DNA of 64,000 nucleotides from CATOSD01 sp965226695 (GTDB lineage: Bacteria; Chloroflexota; Dehalococcoidia; Lucifugimonadales; CATOSD01): the NCBI GenBank assembly GCA_965226695.1, contig OZ245405.1, forward strand, positions 1,488,001-1,552,000. The letters run 5' to 3'. Positions 54,399 through 64,000 of this stretch are shown piece by piece. How positions within the stretch are numbered: the first letter of the stretch is position 1; each line of letters opens with the position of its first letter. The position numbers and the translations under genes were made by a program. The notes beneath the pieces were generated by a model that saw nothing but the letters and a program-made list of their open reading frames with translations, ran no database searches and was not told the origin of the DNA.

Positions 54399-55221
54399 AT
54401 GTACAAGGTGGAACTGTACGTTCGAGTGCGCCGGGCCTGCATGGTGGAGGGGATGAGCACACGGGAGGCTGCCCGGGTGTTCGGCCTGCACCGGGATACG
54501 GTGCGCAAGATGCTTCAGTACTCTGTGCCTCCCGGATACCGTCGACAGTCACCGCCGCGCCGCTCTAAGCTGGACCCGTACCGCGGGGTGATCGACCGTA
54601 TCCTGGAGGATGGCCGCAGTCTTCCGAAGAAGCAACGCCACACGGCGAAGCGGATCTACGAGCGTCTGAGAGCGGAGCACGGCTTCCCCGGCAGGTACAC
54701 GATAGTCAAGGACTACGTGCGTGAGCGGCGTCGCCGGACGCGTGAGATGTACGTGCCCGCTGTCTCACCCTCCCGGTCACGCCCAGTGCGACTTCGGCCA
54801 GGCCAAGGCGGTCATCGCAGGTGTGGAGCAGACCGTCCACTACTTCGTGCTGGACCTTCCCCACAGCGACGCGAGCTTCGTGAAGGCCTACCCCGCAGAG
54901 ACGACCGAGGCGTTCTGCGACGGCCACGTCTCGGCATTTTCGTTCCTGGGCGGCGTGCCGCTTAGCATCCCCGGCCTTCGCCGGGGCAGGCTCTGTACGA
55001 CAACACGAGGCTGGCGGTGGCCAGGATCCTGGGAGACGGTCGAAGGAAGCGTACCCGCGTCTTCTCGGAGTTGGTATCCCACTACCTGTTCGAGGACAGG
55101 TTCGGCCGTCCCGGCAAGGGTAAGGTCGAGGGGCTGGTTGGATATGCTCGCCGGAACTTCCTGGTGCCTGTGCCGTCGTTTCCGAGCTTCGATGCCCTCA
55201 ACGCCTACCTCGAGGAGCGGT
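54399..55221 (+). pseudogene. istA: IS21-family transposase IstA, broken copy A
   Basis: The N-terminal HTH part (YKVELYVRVRRACMVEGMST, REAARVFGLHRDTVRKMLQY) is intact. The frame shifts once near 54765 (after REMYVP), resumes as HPPGHAQCDFGQAKAV with the first catalytic Asp, and is broken again by a 23-bp insertion at 54971. It then continues as ARILGDGRRKRTRVFSELVS and ends in mid-gene at 55221. It cannot be active. Confidence 0.85.
54971..54993. repeat. 23-bp hairpin insertion inside istA copy A
   Basis: Relative to copy B, CCGGCCTTCGCCGGGGCAGGCTC is inserted after AGCATCC. With flanking bases it forms a CCCCGGC/GCCGGGG hairpin plus CAGGCTCT, the same layout as the intergenic repeats at 9377 and 11493. 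It shows that this repeat type can move as a very small unit. Confidence 0.7.
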
Positions 55222-56127
55222 ACGCCACCGACCGGAGCGTAGCAAGCGCGGCACAGCCACAAGCGTCACCATTGCCAATCCCAACGCTCTCTCCCACTCT
55301 TGCCCCAGCTCCCACACAAACGCCAACTCCTCAACCGCCAACCTCCTCGGTCGAGCATGTTGCGCCCGCATTGTCTGCTCCGCCTGTCTGGATTTCACCT
55401 AGCCGTACTCCTACGCCTACTCGCGTTCCCACTGCCTCCCCCAGTCCCACCGCTACGCCTATGTCACAAGCCGAGCGCGAGCGCTTGCGACTAGAGTACG
55501 AGGAGAGGCGGGCTAGCATTCAAGCAAGCGTAGCAAAGGCGCAGGAAACTGCCGAGAAAGCGACAGCAGCAGCAGCGAAGCAAAGTTGGGCGGAGACTAA
55601 GAAGGCCATCGAGGACGAGATAATCGCCCTTACCAACGAGGAGAGTGAAGGCCGGTTTGCCCGCGCTCGTACATGACGAGGCTATATCCGACATAGCGCG
55701 GGCGCATAGCGCAAACATGTGGTTTCAGCGTCGGCTGGACCACAACATGGATGGATTGAGCTCAACCGATAGAGCTCTGAACGCGGGCTATGACTGCAAG
55801 CGGCTCTTCTCGCCAACCACTTACACGTACGGGCTAAGCGAGAACATATGGCGCATTGAGGTTTGGGGCGGGATGTATGCGGAGGCCAGAGTTGCGCAGG
55901 CGGCGGTGGATGGATGGATGAACAGTCCGGGGCACCGGAAGAACATCTTGGACCCCCAAGCAGTCAGGATAGGCGTTGGTGTGGCCGGCGGCGGGGAGAG
56001 CTGGTACGCAACACAGAACTTCTCGTCATGCCTGACGACTGAACCAGCTCCGAGCAAGGATAAGCAGAGTAATCCCTTCCAACCGCAGCCAACGCCTACA
56101 ACTCCCATAATCTACGGGTCTCCTTGA
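55222..56127 (+). pseudogene. CAP (SCP/PR-1) domain protein, 5' end replaced by IS21 and frameshifted
   Basis: After the IS junction the frame encodes a Pro/Thr/Ser-rich linker (TPTQTPTPQPPTSS), a charged coiled region (QAERERLRLEYEERR..., AETAEKATAAAAKQ-like) and the CAP entry EIIALTNEE. A shift near 55640 separates this from the rest of the domain, VKAGLPALVHDEAISDIARA, HSANMWFQRRLDHN, GLSENIWR and WMNSPGHRKNIL, which holds the CAP-conserved His/Glu/His. It ends with a Pro/Gln-rich tail. The original signal peptide is gone; the frame now reads in from truncated istA. It was probably a secreted CAP protein in the surface-protein island. Confidence 0.75.
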
Positions 56128-56251
56128 CGAGGCCGCGATTGAGCGGGCGGTAGTCGTTTTGCACACCTCTTACAGCGGGATTCTATGGATGTGCCGTATT
56201 TAGTTATGGTGACGTGATTAATAGTAATCTGTCCTCGTTAAGTAATCGGAG

Positions 56252-57382
56252 GTGACCAACATGTTCCATGGGACGACTCGGCGCACTCCCCTACGCCTTT
56301 GCGCCCTTGCGCTGATTCTGGTCGCCTTGCTCGCCGCCTGTGGCGGGGATGCGGTGCCTGGGGAAGATGCTGCCACCGCTGCGCCTGCGCCGGGCTCGCC
56401 TGCAACGGACAGGGAAATCTTGGTCACCCTTTACAATGAACTAGATGGTCCAAACTGGAGGACCAATGAAAACTGGCTGAGCGATATGCCAGTCGGCGAA
56501 TGGTATGGAGTCACCACCGACGACAACGGCAGAGTTACCCGGTTGCAGCTCAATATAAACCGATTGACCGGGAATATACCGCCCGCGTTGGGGGACCTTG
56601 CAAGCCTGGAAGGTCTCGAAATTGTTAGCAACCAACTGACCGGGAGTGTACCGCCGGAGTTGGGCAATCTCTCTAGGCTGCTGACTTTTGAGCTTGATGA
56701 CAATCAGCTGAGTGGGGAGATACCGTCGGAGTTGGGCAATTTTGACCACTTAGCCACCTTGAGTCTCAGTGACAACTAATTGACCGGGAGTATACCCATT
56801 GCTGAACTAGGCAAGATTTCCAACCTGCGAAGCCTGAACCTCAGTGGAAATCAGCTGGGCGGGGAGATACCCTCCCCCGAATTGGGAGATTTTGACCTGT
56901 TGTCCACCTTGAATCTCAGTGACAACCAATATACTGGGAGTATACCGCCCGCTTTGGGGAACCTTGCAACGCTGGACAGTCTCCAGCTTGCTGACAACCA
57001 GCTGAGTGGGAGTATACCGCCGGAGTTAGGCAATCTCTCCAACCTAGGCAATCACCCCGACCGGAGGGCACTGGACCTCAGCGGAAATCAACTGAGCGGG
57101 GAGATACCACCGGAATTGGGTAATCTCTCCAACCTGACGGGGCTGTACCTCAGTAACAACCAGTTGAGCGGGGAGATACCGCCGGAGTTGGGCAATCTCT
57201 CCAACCTGACAGAGCTGCATTTGAGTAGCAACCAGCTGAGCGGGGAGATACCGCCGGAGGTTATACTGAAGCCCATAGACATCTGGTTTAACAATAACCA
57301 ACTAAGTGGGTGCCTGCCCGAAGGGTGGTTTATCGGCAGTAGAGTTCTTGTGGGAACAGACAACCTCCCCTGCGAAGAATAG
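56252..57382 (+). pseudogene. Leucine-rich-repeat lipoprotein with an in-frame stop
   Basis: The start ATG 56252 follows GGAGGTG. The lipoprotein signal LILVALLAACGGD is followed by the LRR cap ATDREILVTLYNELDGPNW and about ten 24-residue repeats of the type NQLSGEIPPELGNLSNLT, closing with NNQLSGCLPEGW. A TAA at 56777 replaces the Gln codon of the repeat consensus (DN-stop-LTG for DNQLTG), and the same frame continues to 57382. A single C-to-T change explains it. Without readthrough only three or four repeats would be made. Plant-like LRR spacing is common in host-associated bacteria. Confidence 0.85.
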
Positions 57383-57395
57383 TCGTGGAAATGCC

Positions 57396-57440
57396 TGTAA
57401 ACGGCGTAATAATGGACCGTGTAGGCGGGGGCTTCCGTTG
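57396..57440. mobile_element. Divergent solo IS21-type end
   Basis: TGTAAACGGCGTAATAATGG resembles the IS21-like terminus at 54276 with a few changes and a shorter GC-rich tail. No transposase follows, so this is a remnant lying just after the LRR gene. Confidence 0.55.
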
Positions 57441-57539
57441 CGCCGCCGGCCTACTTTGCAACTGCACATCTGTATAGCCCGGTCGCGCTGGTCCTTGTAG
57501 GGCTTGCGACATGGAGTTTTCTTATATGGAGGCAAGGCG

Positions 57540-57648
57540 GCGAAAGGAGCCGCGCCGGGTGAACCTCAGCAACAAGCAGTTAAACGGGACAATATCGCTA
57601 GATGCGGCTAACTTCCGCTGCTACAGACTAGTGGTCGAACATTGTTGA
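57540..57648 (+). pseudogene. Short LRR-gene remnant
   Basis: VNLSNKQLNGTIS in this frame is one LRR unit without signal or neighbours. It lies between the solo IS end and the IS630 element, which cuts it off at 57631. Together these suggest the LRR locus was once longer. Confidence 0.5.
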
Positions 57649-58864
57649 AATGAAGGTCTGAAAGGGCATATTCCTCCGAGAGATTCAATCATACGATTGA
57701 ATTGAGGAGGAATCACCATGCCTGCCAAGAAGTACCGTATCAGACTGACAACGGACGAACAACAGGAACTCAAGGCGCTCGTCTCCCGCGGTCGGACCGC
57801 CGCGTACAGGCAAACGCATGCGCGCATCCTGATGATGAGCGACGAGGCGAGGGAAGACGGAGGAATGAAGGACGCAGACATATCCGGCGCGCTCGGTGTG
57901 GGGCTGTCAATGGTCGAGCGAGTGCGCCGACGCTGTGTAGAGGAATGCATCGAGTCGGCGTTGAACCGCAGAAAGCAGCTGCGGCGCCGTCAGAAGAGAC
58001 TGGACGGCGAGGGCGAAGCCAGGTTGATAGCGATGGCCTGTGGGGAACCGCCAGAGGGGCGTGCCGTCTGGACCCTGAAGCTGTTGGCTGACCAGTTGGT
58101 CGAGTGCGAGATAGTTGAGACCATCAGCACCGAGACGGTTCGGAGGGTGTTGAAAAAAACGAACTCAAACCGTGGCTGAAGCAGAGTTGGTGCATCCCGC
58201 CCGGTCAGAGCGCGGACTTTGTGTGCGCGATGGAAGACGTGCTGGAGGTCTACCAACGGCCGTATGATGGGAATGAGGTTCTGGTGTGCATGGATGAGAC
58301 GAGCAAACAGTTGGTCAAGGAGACGCGAGTGCCGCGTCCCGCAGCGCCCGGCACGGTGTCGGTCTACGACTACGAATACGAGCGCAATGGAGTGAGCAGT
58401 CTGTTCATGCTGTTCGCGCCCCTGGAAGGGGGGCGTCGAGTCGAGGTCAAGGAGCGTCGCACGAAGGTGGACTGGGCACATGTGATACAGAGACTGGTCG
58501 ACGAGGACTACCCTGACAGAGATCGGATTGTGCTGGTTATGGACAATCTCAACACGCACAAACTGTCATCGCTCTACGAGGCGTTCGAGCCTTCTGAGGC
58601 GAGGCGTATAGCTGAGCGTCTGGAGATACACTACACACCCAAACACGGCAGTTGGCTGAATATGGCGGAGATAGAGATCGGAGTGCTGGCTCGACAGTGC
58701 CTGGAGCGTCGCATTCCAGACAGGGAGACCCTGCGTGGCGAGGTGGAAACGTGGCAGAAGAGCCGCAATCGTGATGCGGTGCGCGTGAACTGGCGCTTCA
58801 CCACCGAGGATGCCCGCATCAGGCTGAGGTCGCTATATCCTTCAATACAAACATGTTGAACCAC
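57631..58864 (+). mobile_element. IS630-like insertion sequence
   Basis: Flanked by TA dinucleotides (57629-57630 and 58865-58866), the usual IS630 target duplication. The ends read GTGGTCGAACATTGTTGAAA on the left and, complemented, GTGGTTCAACATGTTTGTAT on the right. It contains one transposase in two frames. Confidence 0.87.
57718..58859 (+). CDS. IS630-family transposase made by -1 frameshifting at an A7 run
   Basis: The first frame (57718-58179) encodes the HTH region (SGALGVGLSMVERVRRRC). The second continues from ~58155 to 58859 with the DDE core: first Asp in VLVCMDETSKQ, second Asp in VLVMDNLNTH, Glu in NMAEIEIGVLAR. The frames meet at TTGAAAAAAACG (58151-58162), seven A's that allow -1 slippage, giving KNELKPWLKQSWC. 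This arrangement is normal for IS630, so it is not counted as damage. GAGGAGG precedes the ATG. Confidence 0.87.
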
Positions 58865-58866
58865 TA

Positions 58867-59244
58867 GTTTGGACTTTAGCCGAGCCTTCGAAGGAGGCTG
58901 GCATTACTGCAAGCCACTTGTGACAATAGACCTTCTCTCCCCCCCTGTAGAGCTTGCTACTGTGCTTCGACTCTTGGGCCGGCTGGCCGGTTTCTGCACT
59001 GACCACAATCACTCCGCCATTGACAACAAGGTCGAGACTACGGCCGGTCTCAACCGGTGGTATATCGCCGCTGACCCCCTCGGAGAGGACTTGAAAGGTC
59101 ACTGTCTGTCTATGGGGAATCCCGCGAAATCAGGACATGCCAGATGAGCAGCGTCATCTCCTCGAAGCTCTTATCTGCAATCGTCTCACCGTTCTACAAT
59201 TCCGGGGCCTCTAAAGGTGAGGAAACTTCTGAAGCAACAAAGTC
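58867..59244. other. Intergenic sequence between two insertion sequences
   Basis: About 380 bp without a conserved ORF, promoter or RNA that I can recognise. Confidence 0.5.
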
Positions 59245-59378
59245 TGTCAAGGGCGGAGGGATACTAGGCCACGGGGCGGAGCAATAGTGTACCAGTCGGG
59301 CGTCGATGTTCAGCGAAAATGTCACCCAGCGGCGGGTGTCAGCAGGAGCCGTCAGCCGGGGAGCGAGGTCGGTGGGAT

Positions 59379-60162
59379 CTAGGCGTCAGGGGAATCGTCG
59401 GCTGCGCGTGTGGTGGCGGTCTGTCTGCTCTGCTTGAGGCGATAGCTCTCGCCGTTCAGCTCCAGGATGTGAACGCGGTGGGTGAGGCGGTCCAGCAGAG
59501 CGCCGGTGAGCCTCTCGGAGCCGAAGACCTCGGTCCACTCGTCGAAGGGAAGGTTGGTGGTGACCAGGATAGACCCTCTCTCGTAGCGCTGGCTGAAGAC
59601 CTCGAAGAGGAGCTCCGCGCCGATCTTGGAGAGTGGGACGAAGCCCAGCTCGTCGACGATGAGCAGCTTGAGTCGGGCCAGCTTCTTCTGGAGGTTGAGC
59701 AGTCGCCGCTCGTCCCTGGCCTCCATCAGCTCGTGGACCAGCGAGGCGGCGGTGGTGAAGCCTACCGACAGCCCCCTCTGGCAGGCGGCGAACCCCAAGA
59801 CCGAGGGCGACGTGGGTCTTGCCGGTGCCGCTGTTGCCGATAGCGATGACGTTCTCACGCCGGTCGACGTACTCGCAGCGTGCCAGCTGCATGACCAGGT
59901 GCTTGTTCACCGAGGGGATTGCCAGGAAGTCGAAGGTGTCGAGGCTCTTCGTGGCAGGGAAGCGCGCAGCCCTGATCCTGCGGTCCACCATGCGATGATG
60001 GCGGTCTATCAGCTCAAGCTCTGAGAGCCTCAGCAGGTAGCCCGGATGGTCGACGCCCTCGGCGGCGCACTGGCCGGCCACCTTGCCGTACTCTCTCAGG
60101 AAGGTCGGCAGCTTCAGCTCCCTCAGGCGGTGCTCCAGCAGCACCGTAGACCTGTCGCTCAC
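59379..60162 (-). pseudogene. istB: IS21 helper ATPase IstB, frameshifted
   Basis: GTG 60162 overlaps the istA stop. The N-terminal part has RLRELKLPTFLREYGKVAGQ and the P-loop GNSGTGKTH. The frame breaks around 59795 just after ALGLG, and the other frame carries LVHELMEARDERRL, LKLLIVDELGFVPL (Walker B), ILVTTNLPFDEWTEVF and LTHRVHILELNGESYR. A one-base change explains it. IstB is the AAA+ target-selection ATPase. Confidence 0.86.
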
Positions 60163-61657
60163 CGCCTGCTCCCCGACGTGAGCGCCATGTAGTCGCTGGC
60201 CGAGGTCTTCGTCACGCTGACCCTGGGCAGGTAGGGGTACAGCTGTAGGTCGAGTCTCTGGGGACGACCCTCTATCCTGCACAGCACCAGGTGTTTGACG
60301 GCGTCGAAGCTTATGGCCCCGAGCCTGAGGGCATCGCGCACACCCTCGTACACCTCCTCCTTGCGGAAGCTCTCCATCAACCGCAGCACCTGCACGAACT
60401 CCCGCTTGCCGCGCCTGCCCATCCTCGACTCCAGCAGTCGCCTCAGCACGCCGAACTCCTTAGGCAACTCCCACCCGGCCAGCGGAGCGGCCTGGTCCAG
60501 CGCTCCCGTCTTGCGCTCCAGCAGCGGCAGGTAGTGGATGGGGTCGAAGACGAAGTCGTCGCGTTCGTATGAGCGGCGATGCCGGGCTATCACCTCTGCC
60601 CCGCAGCTGATCACCACCTCACCCAGATAGCCTCGCACCACAACCTCCACGTGGCCGTAGGCCACGGGCACCGAGTAGTCGTTGGTCCGGTACCGCACCA
60701 GGGACAGGGAGCTGGCACGGCTCACGTGCTTGTCGCTGGCGCCGTATGGCACGGCGGGAAGCGGCAGCAGGGTCTCGAGGTCACGCTCCATCCGCTGGCC
60801 TATCGTCTCGGTGTGTCCACGCAGCTGTCTCCCCATACGTTCCAGGCACCGCTCCTCGAGGTAGGCGTTGAGGGCATCGAAGCTCGTAAACGACGGCACA
60901 GGCACCAGGAAGTTCCGGCGCGCATATCCAACCAGCCCCTCGACCTTGCCCTTGTCGTTACCCTTGCCAGGACGCCGAACCGGTCCTCGAACAGGTAGTG
61001 GGACACAAGCTCTGAGAAGACGCGGGTACGCTTCCTTCGACCGTCTCCCAGGATCCTGGCCACCGCCAGCCTCGTGTTATCGTACAGGATGCTCCGCGGC
61101 ACGCCGCCCAGGAACGACAACGCCGAGACGTGGCCGTCGCAGAACGCCTCGGTCGTCTCTGCGGGGTAGGCCTTCACGAAGCACGCGTCGCTGTGGGGAA
61201 GGTCCAGCACGAAGTAGTGGACGGTCTGCTCCACACCTGCGATGACCGCCTTGGCCTGGCCGAAGTCGCACTGGGCGTGACCGGGAGGGTGAGACAGCGG
61301 CACGTACATCTCACGCGTCCGGCGACGCCGCTCACGCACGTAGTCCTTGACTATCGTGTACCTGCCGGGGAAGCCGTGCTCAGCTCTCAGACGCTCGTAG
61401 ATCCGCTTCGCCGTGTGGCGTTGCTTCTTCGGAAGACTGCGGTCATCCTCCAGGATACGGTCGATCACCCCGCGGTACGGGTCCAGCTTAGGGCGACGGG
61501 GCGGTGACTGTCGACGGTATCCGGGAGGCACAGAGTACTGAAGCATCTTGCGCACCGTATCCCGGTGCAGGCCAAACACCCGGGCAGCCTCCCGTGTGCT
61601 CATCCCCTCCACCATGCAGGCCCGGTGCACTCGAACGTACAGTTCCACCTTGTACAT
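60159..61657 (-). pseudogene. istA: IS21 transposase IstA, frameshifted (copy B)
   Basis: The N-terminal ~230 codons are intact (HTH STREAARVFGLHRDTVRKML; catalytic Asp region HAQCDFGQAKAV; LGGVPRSILYDNTRLAV). The frame is lost near 60965, after FEDRFG, where one base is missing in GGCGTCCTGGC relative to copy A. The C-terminal ~250 codons, with the YSVPVAYGHVEV beta-barrel region, continue in another frame to 60159. Copy B has a short GNDK-coding stretch that copy A lacks. Confidence 0.86.
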
Positions 61658-61780
61658 CCTTCACACCTTCCATCGAGTTGCCTCCAACTCTATAGAAGGC
61701 GGCGGGTGGTACAGTCTTCAAGCGCCACTCCTCAACGCTCGACCCCGCCTCGCCGGTCCATTATTACTCCGCCCTTTACA

Positions 61781-62513
61781 GATACCGGCTCGACATCCAC
61801 CAGCTTCCAGCCGTCGGCGACCAGCAGGTCGTGAGCACCCCAGGCTTGGGCGAACACTGCCACGCGCCGGTCACGATACTCCCAGGCAGCAGCAACCTAG
61901 CCACATAGATTCTTCCGCAGCCCCAGAATGAGGACCCGCAGCAGCAAAGCTAAGTTCCGCTCCATCGGCGACTGATCCCGCCGTCTAACTCGCCTCAGGG
62001 AGAGGTCCCTAGCTCGAGCCGAGCATCGCCCGTCCCACGAGACTCGAACCGGCCATCAGGGTCGTGATGCTGAAAGGGGAGACGACGAGTCCTCCTCAGG
62101 GACGTTAGCACCGCGCAAGAATGGTGTCGTCCGACTACGTGCTGGCTTGAATTCCACCGCCCACGAGTACCTGAGTATTTCGTATCCTTTGTGAACTGCG
62201 AATGTTGGCTTACAGTCCGCCGAGCCACATCTCGAAGACGGTTCTGTCTACCGTACACGTTGGTGGAGACGGCCGGACAGGAAACATTTTGCGGAAGAAA
62301 TGATCAACACCTTGGAGCAGCGGAAGTGGTCATGGCTGCAGGAAGACAGGCGGCCGATGTTGCTCGGTGTGTCGTGGTGTTGGAGCAGGCTTTCCTGAGC
62401 AAGCGCGTTTGGTACGGCGGTGTCCTCCCCAGCGTGGCCCGGTTTCCGGCCCTACCTCTCACCCAGAACCAGTGTCTGAAGAGATCGAACCCGCCACAGA
62501 CTCAACTTGATGG
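61781..62513. other. Intergenic region with a short gene remnant
   Basis: On the - strand at about 61785-61905 a frame reads EYRDRRVAVFAQAWGAHDLL then ADGWKLVDVEPV and is cut by the IS21 end at 61780. It looks like a piece of a real protein that I cannot name. No gene is recognised between 61905 and 62513. Confidence 0.4.
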
Positions 62514-64000
62514 TCACTTCCGTAGGAATTTGGTCACGTAGTCAACGTCGACTACGGGCATTCCCATACCGAGTTCCGACAATGCTTCGGAGAACCGGGT
62601 GATGTCGTAGACACTGGTATCGGATAGGTACGGCTCGACTGACTCCAGGGACCGGACCAGAACTTTCAACTCCATGTCCTCGTCCCGGTCGGCCATTGTT
62701 CCCAATCTTGATTTCCAGTCCCCTAATTGAGCGCGGTCCGCCACGTATCCGTGGTGCTCCATATAAGAAAAAACTTGATCGGCGGGTACGGGGGCCTGTT
62801 GGACCACGTTGTATACCCTGCCCAGGTGCCTGGGATCGTCGGACATTTTCGTTATCGCCTTGACCAGAAAATCGACCGGCGTCATCTCGAAGAACCAGTC
62901 CGGCGCCAAGGGGGCACATCCGAGGCGGGCGCAAGCCTTGATAGTCAACGAGAGAAAGTCATTCGGGTTGACCGTGCCCGTACCGCTGTGGTGGCCAATG
63001 TTGCCGGGACGGAAGATGCATACCGGCAGTCCTCGTGACTCAGCCTGCCAGAAGAGCCGTTCCGCAACCCATTTGGCTTGATTGTAGCCCCCCTCCATCC
63101 TGTCAACGAAGCTGTCTATGTCGCTGTTTTCAAGGTAGGGGTTGTCGTCTCCTCCCGGGAAGACGCCGTTGGATGAAATGTACTGGACCGGCTTGGTTAC
63201 GTCGGTGCAGGCGAACTTGAGCACCTCCAAAGTCCCGCCGACAGTGTGGGGCTTGGCTGCGGAATAAGGGTAGGCGTAATTGACGGAGGCGGCGCAATGG
63301 AAAATCAGGTCGATCTCTTTTGCCAGCCGCCGGTACTCCTCATCGTCCAGACCCATCCGGGGCCGGGTGAGGTCTCCATAAACCGGAGCGATCCGTTGTT
63401 CGGGTGACTGGTCGGCCAGCCCGTAAAATCTCAGAGTGTCTAGGACGCGGTTGGTGGACCTGTCTTGTCCTGAATCCCGGTCCCTTACCAGGCAGTAGAA
63501 CCGGGTATCGGTTCCCGCGGCGCGCAGCAGCTCGTCCAGCAGAAAGGCTCCCAGGAATCCGGTAGTTCCCGTCACGAGGACTGAGGACGCCTCGCTGAGA
63601 CGTGTAATTCTCGGGGCGCCTCCTGGTGAAATATCCGGGTCCAGGATCGAGTCCTCGGCCAGCGGAATTCTGGGTTCCATATTCGGCCCTCTTTCTTCCA
63701 AGTACGCTCCCAACTCACTTATGGTGGGGTACTCGTAGATCTCTGTGCCCCGCAGCTCGATCCCGAAAAGCTGTTCGATGCCCAGGGTGAGTCCCAGGCC
63801 CGCCAGGGAATGGCCGCCGAGGTCAAAGAAGTTCCAGTCATCTTCCAGTGATTCAGTGTCGACATCCAGCGCTTCGCTCCATAGCTCCCGCAAGACCCTG
63901 TGACGCTCGGCTGCGGTTGCGTGCTTGGAAAGCCTACCGCGCCGCTTGACGGCGGGGCTCGTGGTCCGCAGTGCGGGCAACGCTTTGCGCTCCAGTTTGC
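62514..64000 (-). CDS. NRPS/CAR-like protein: carrier domain plus thioester reductase domain (N-terminus outside window)
   Basis: The frame runs past the window edge. Its first visible residues, KLERKALP, are the A10 core motif that ends an adenylation domain, so the full protein probably has A-T-R order. A carrier domain follows with the phosphopantetheine site FFDLGGHSLAG. Then comes a ~370-aa reductase: NAD(P)-binding VTGTTGFLGAFLLDELL, YISSNGVFPGG and catalytic YNQAK. Such R domains release the bound acyl or peptidyl chain as an aldehyde or alcohol (carboxylic acid reductase, Lys2, NRPS terminal modules). The stop is at 62514. The substrate cannot be read without the adenylation domain. 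Confidence 0.88.
   Translation of the reverse strand, partial: KLERKALPALRTTSPAVKRRGRLSKHATAAERHRVLRELWSEALDVDTESLEDDWNFFDLGGHSLAGLGLTLGIEQLFGIELRGTEIYEYPTISELGAYLEERGPNMEPRIPLAEDSILDPDISPGGAPRITRLSEASSVLVTGTTGFLGAFLLDELLRAAGTDTRFYCLVRDRDSGQDRSTNRVLDTLRFYGLADQSPEQRIAPVYGDLTRPRMGLDDEEYRRLAKEIDLIFHCAASVNYAYPYSAAKPHTVGGTLEVLKFACTDVTKPVQYISSNGVFPGGDDNPYLENSDIDSFVDRMEGGYNQAKWVAERLFWQAESRGLPVCIFRPGNIGHHSGTGTVNPNDFLSLTIKACARLGCAPLAPDWFFEMTPVDFLVKAITKMSDDPRHLGRVYNVVQQAPVPADQVFSYMEHHGYVADRAQLGDWKSRLGTMADRDEDMELKVLVRSLESVEPYLSDTSVYDITRFSEALSELGMGMPVVDVDYVTKFLRK

Larger units (their letters stand above)
54276..55221 (+). mobile_element. IS21-like element, truncated copy A
   Basis: The left end TGTAAAGGGCGGAGTAATAA is identical to the outer end of copy B (61780). 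Homology continues through the istA promoter region and gene up to CGAGGAGCGGT at 55221, where unrelated sequence begins. The istB half and the right end are missing. Confidence 0.85.
59245..61780 (-). mobile_element. IS21-like element, full-length copy B
   Basis: A 2536-bp element. Ends TGTCAAGGGCGGAGGGATAC at 59245 and, complemented, TGTAAAGGGCGGAGTAATAA at 61780. It carries istA and istB on the - strand with a 4-bp GTGA overlap. Both genes are frameshifted, so it is probably not autonomous. No clear target duplication is visible. Confidence 0.86.

Noticed and set aside
58151..58162. A7 run as another damaging frameshift
   Set aside because: Two-frame transposases with slippery A runs are normal in the IS630 family, so it is annotated as programmed frameshifting.
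1..64000. tRNA, rRNA or replication origin
   Set aside because: No cloverleaf, rRNA segment or DnaA-box cluster was recognised by eye; a covariance-model scan would be decisive for tRNA.

Overview
The window is a high-GC bacterial chromosome segment. The extracellular LRR, Ig-like, cadherin, FN3 and CAP proteins, the riboswitch-controlled B12 salvage operon and the interspersed hairpin repeats fit an uncultured Chloroflexota (SAR202/Dehalococcoidia-like), possibly host-associated. That lineage call is inference from gene style; there is no rRNA or tRNA gene to anchor it.

Region 1 (1-17.4 kb) is an array of eleven arginase/agmatinase-fold (ureohydrolase) paralogues, all on the + strand, interrupted by two aminotransferases, an intact IS1182-type insertion sequence and an SDR. 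Six paralogues keep all the metal-ligand motifs that are visible. Five have lost ligands in two fixed patterns. The array ends in a DUF1989 gene, a family that includes carboxyguanidine deiminase subunits, so guanidino-compound breakdown is the likely theme. Region 2 (17.4-19.5 kb) holds a nitronate monooxygenase and a methyltransferase on the - strand.

Region 3 (20.0-28.3 kb) is a cobalamin unit: a sigma70-like promoter, a cobalamin riboswitch, a hairpin that buries the ribosome binding site, then btuC-btuF-btuD-cobO-cobT-cobS-cobC-cobU with GTGA/TGATG overlaps. It imports corrinoids and builds the lower nucleotide loop; no corrin-ring synthesis genes are present. It is followed by a B12-binding regulator that carries the CarH-type Wx9EH motif but has a C-terminal XRE helix-turn-helix. 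Region 4 (28.4-36.2 kb) has an RND exporter, then a glycosyltransferase, a radical SAM/SPASM protein, a broken PhyH dioxygenase, and a nucleotidyltransferase plus CDP-alcohol phosphotransferase pair that resembles a split IPCT/DIPPS.

Region 5 (36.5-57.6 kb) is a surface-protein island: a decayed second IS1182 copy, two disrupted LRR lipoproteins, four large secreted repeat proteins on the - strand, and a divergent NarL-type two-component system. Three of the four large proteins share a conserved upstream element with two GCA(A/T)C half-sites exactly 27 bp apart. Region 6 (54.2-64 kb) is IS-rich (two IS21-like copies, one IS630, solo ends) and finishes in the carrier-reductase end of an NRPS/CAR-like enzyme that runs off the window.

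Many conserved genes after about 24.5 kb carry single-base frameshifts (cobT, the B12/XRE regulator, the RND pump, the radical SAM, PhyH, LRR, FN3 and istA/istB genes), whereas the first 24 kb is intact. This could be assembly error or real decay.
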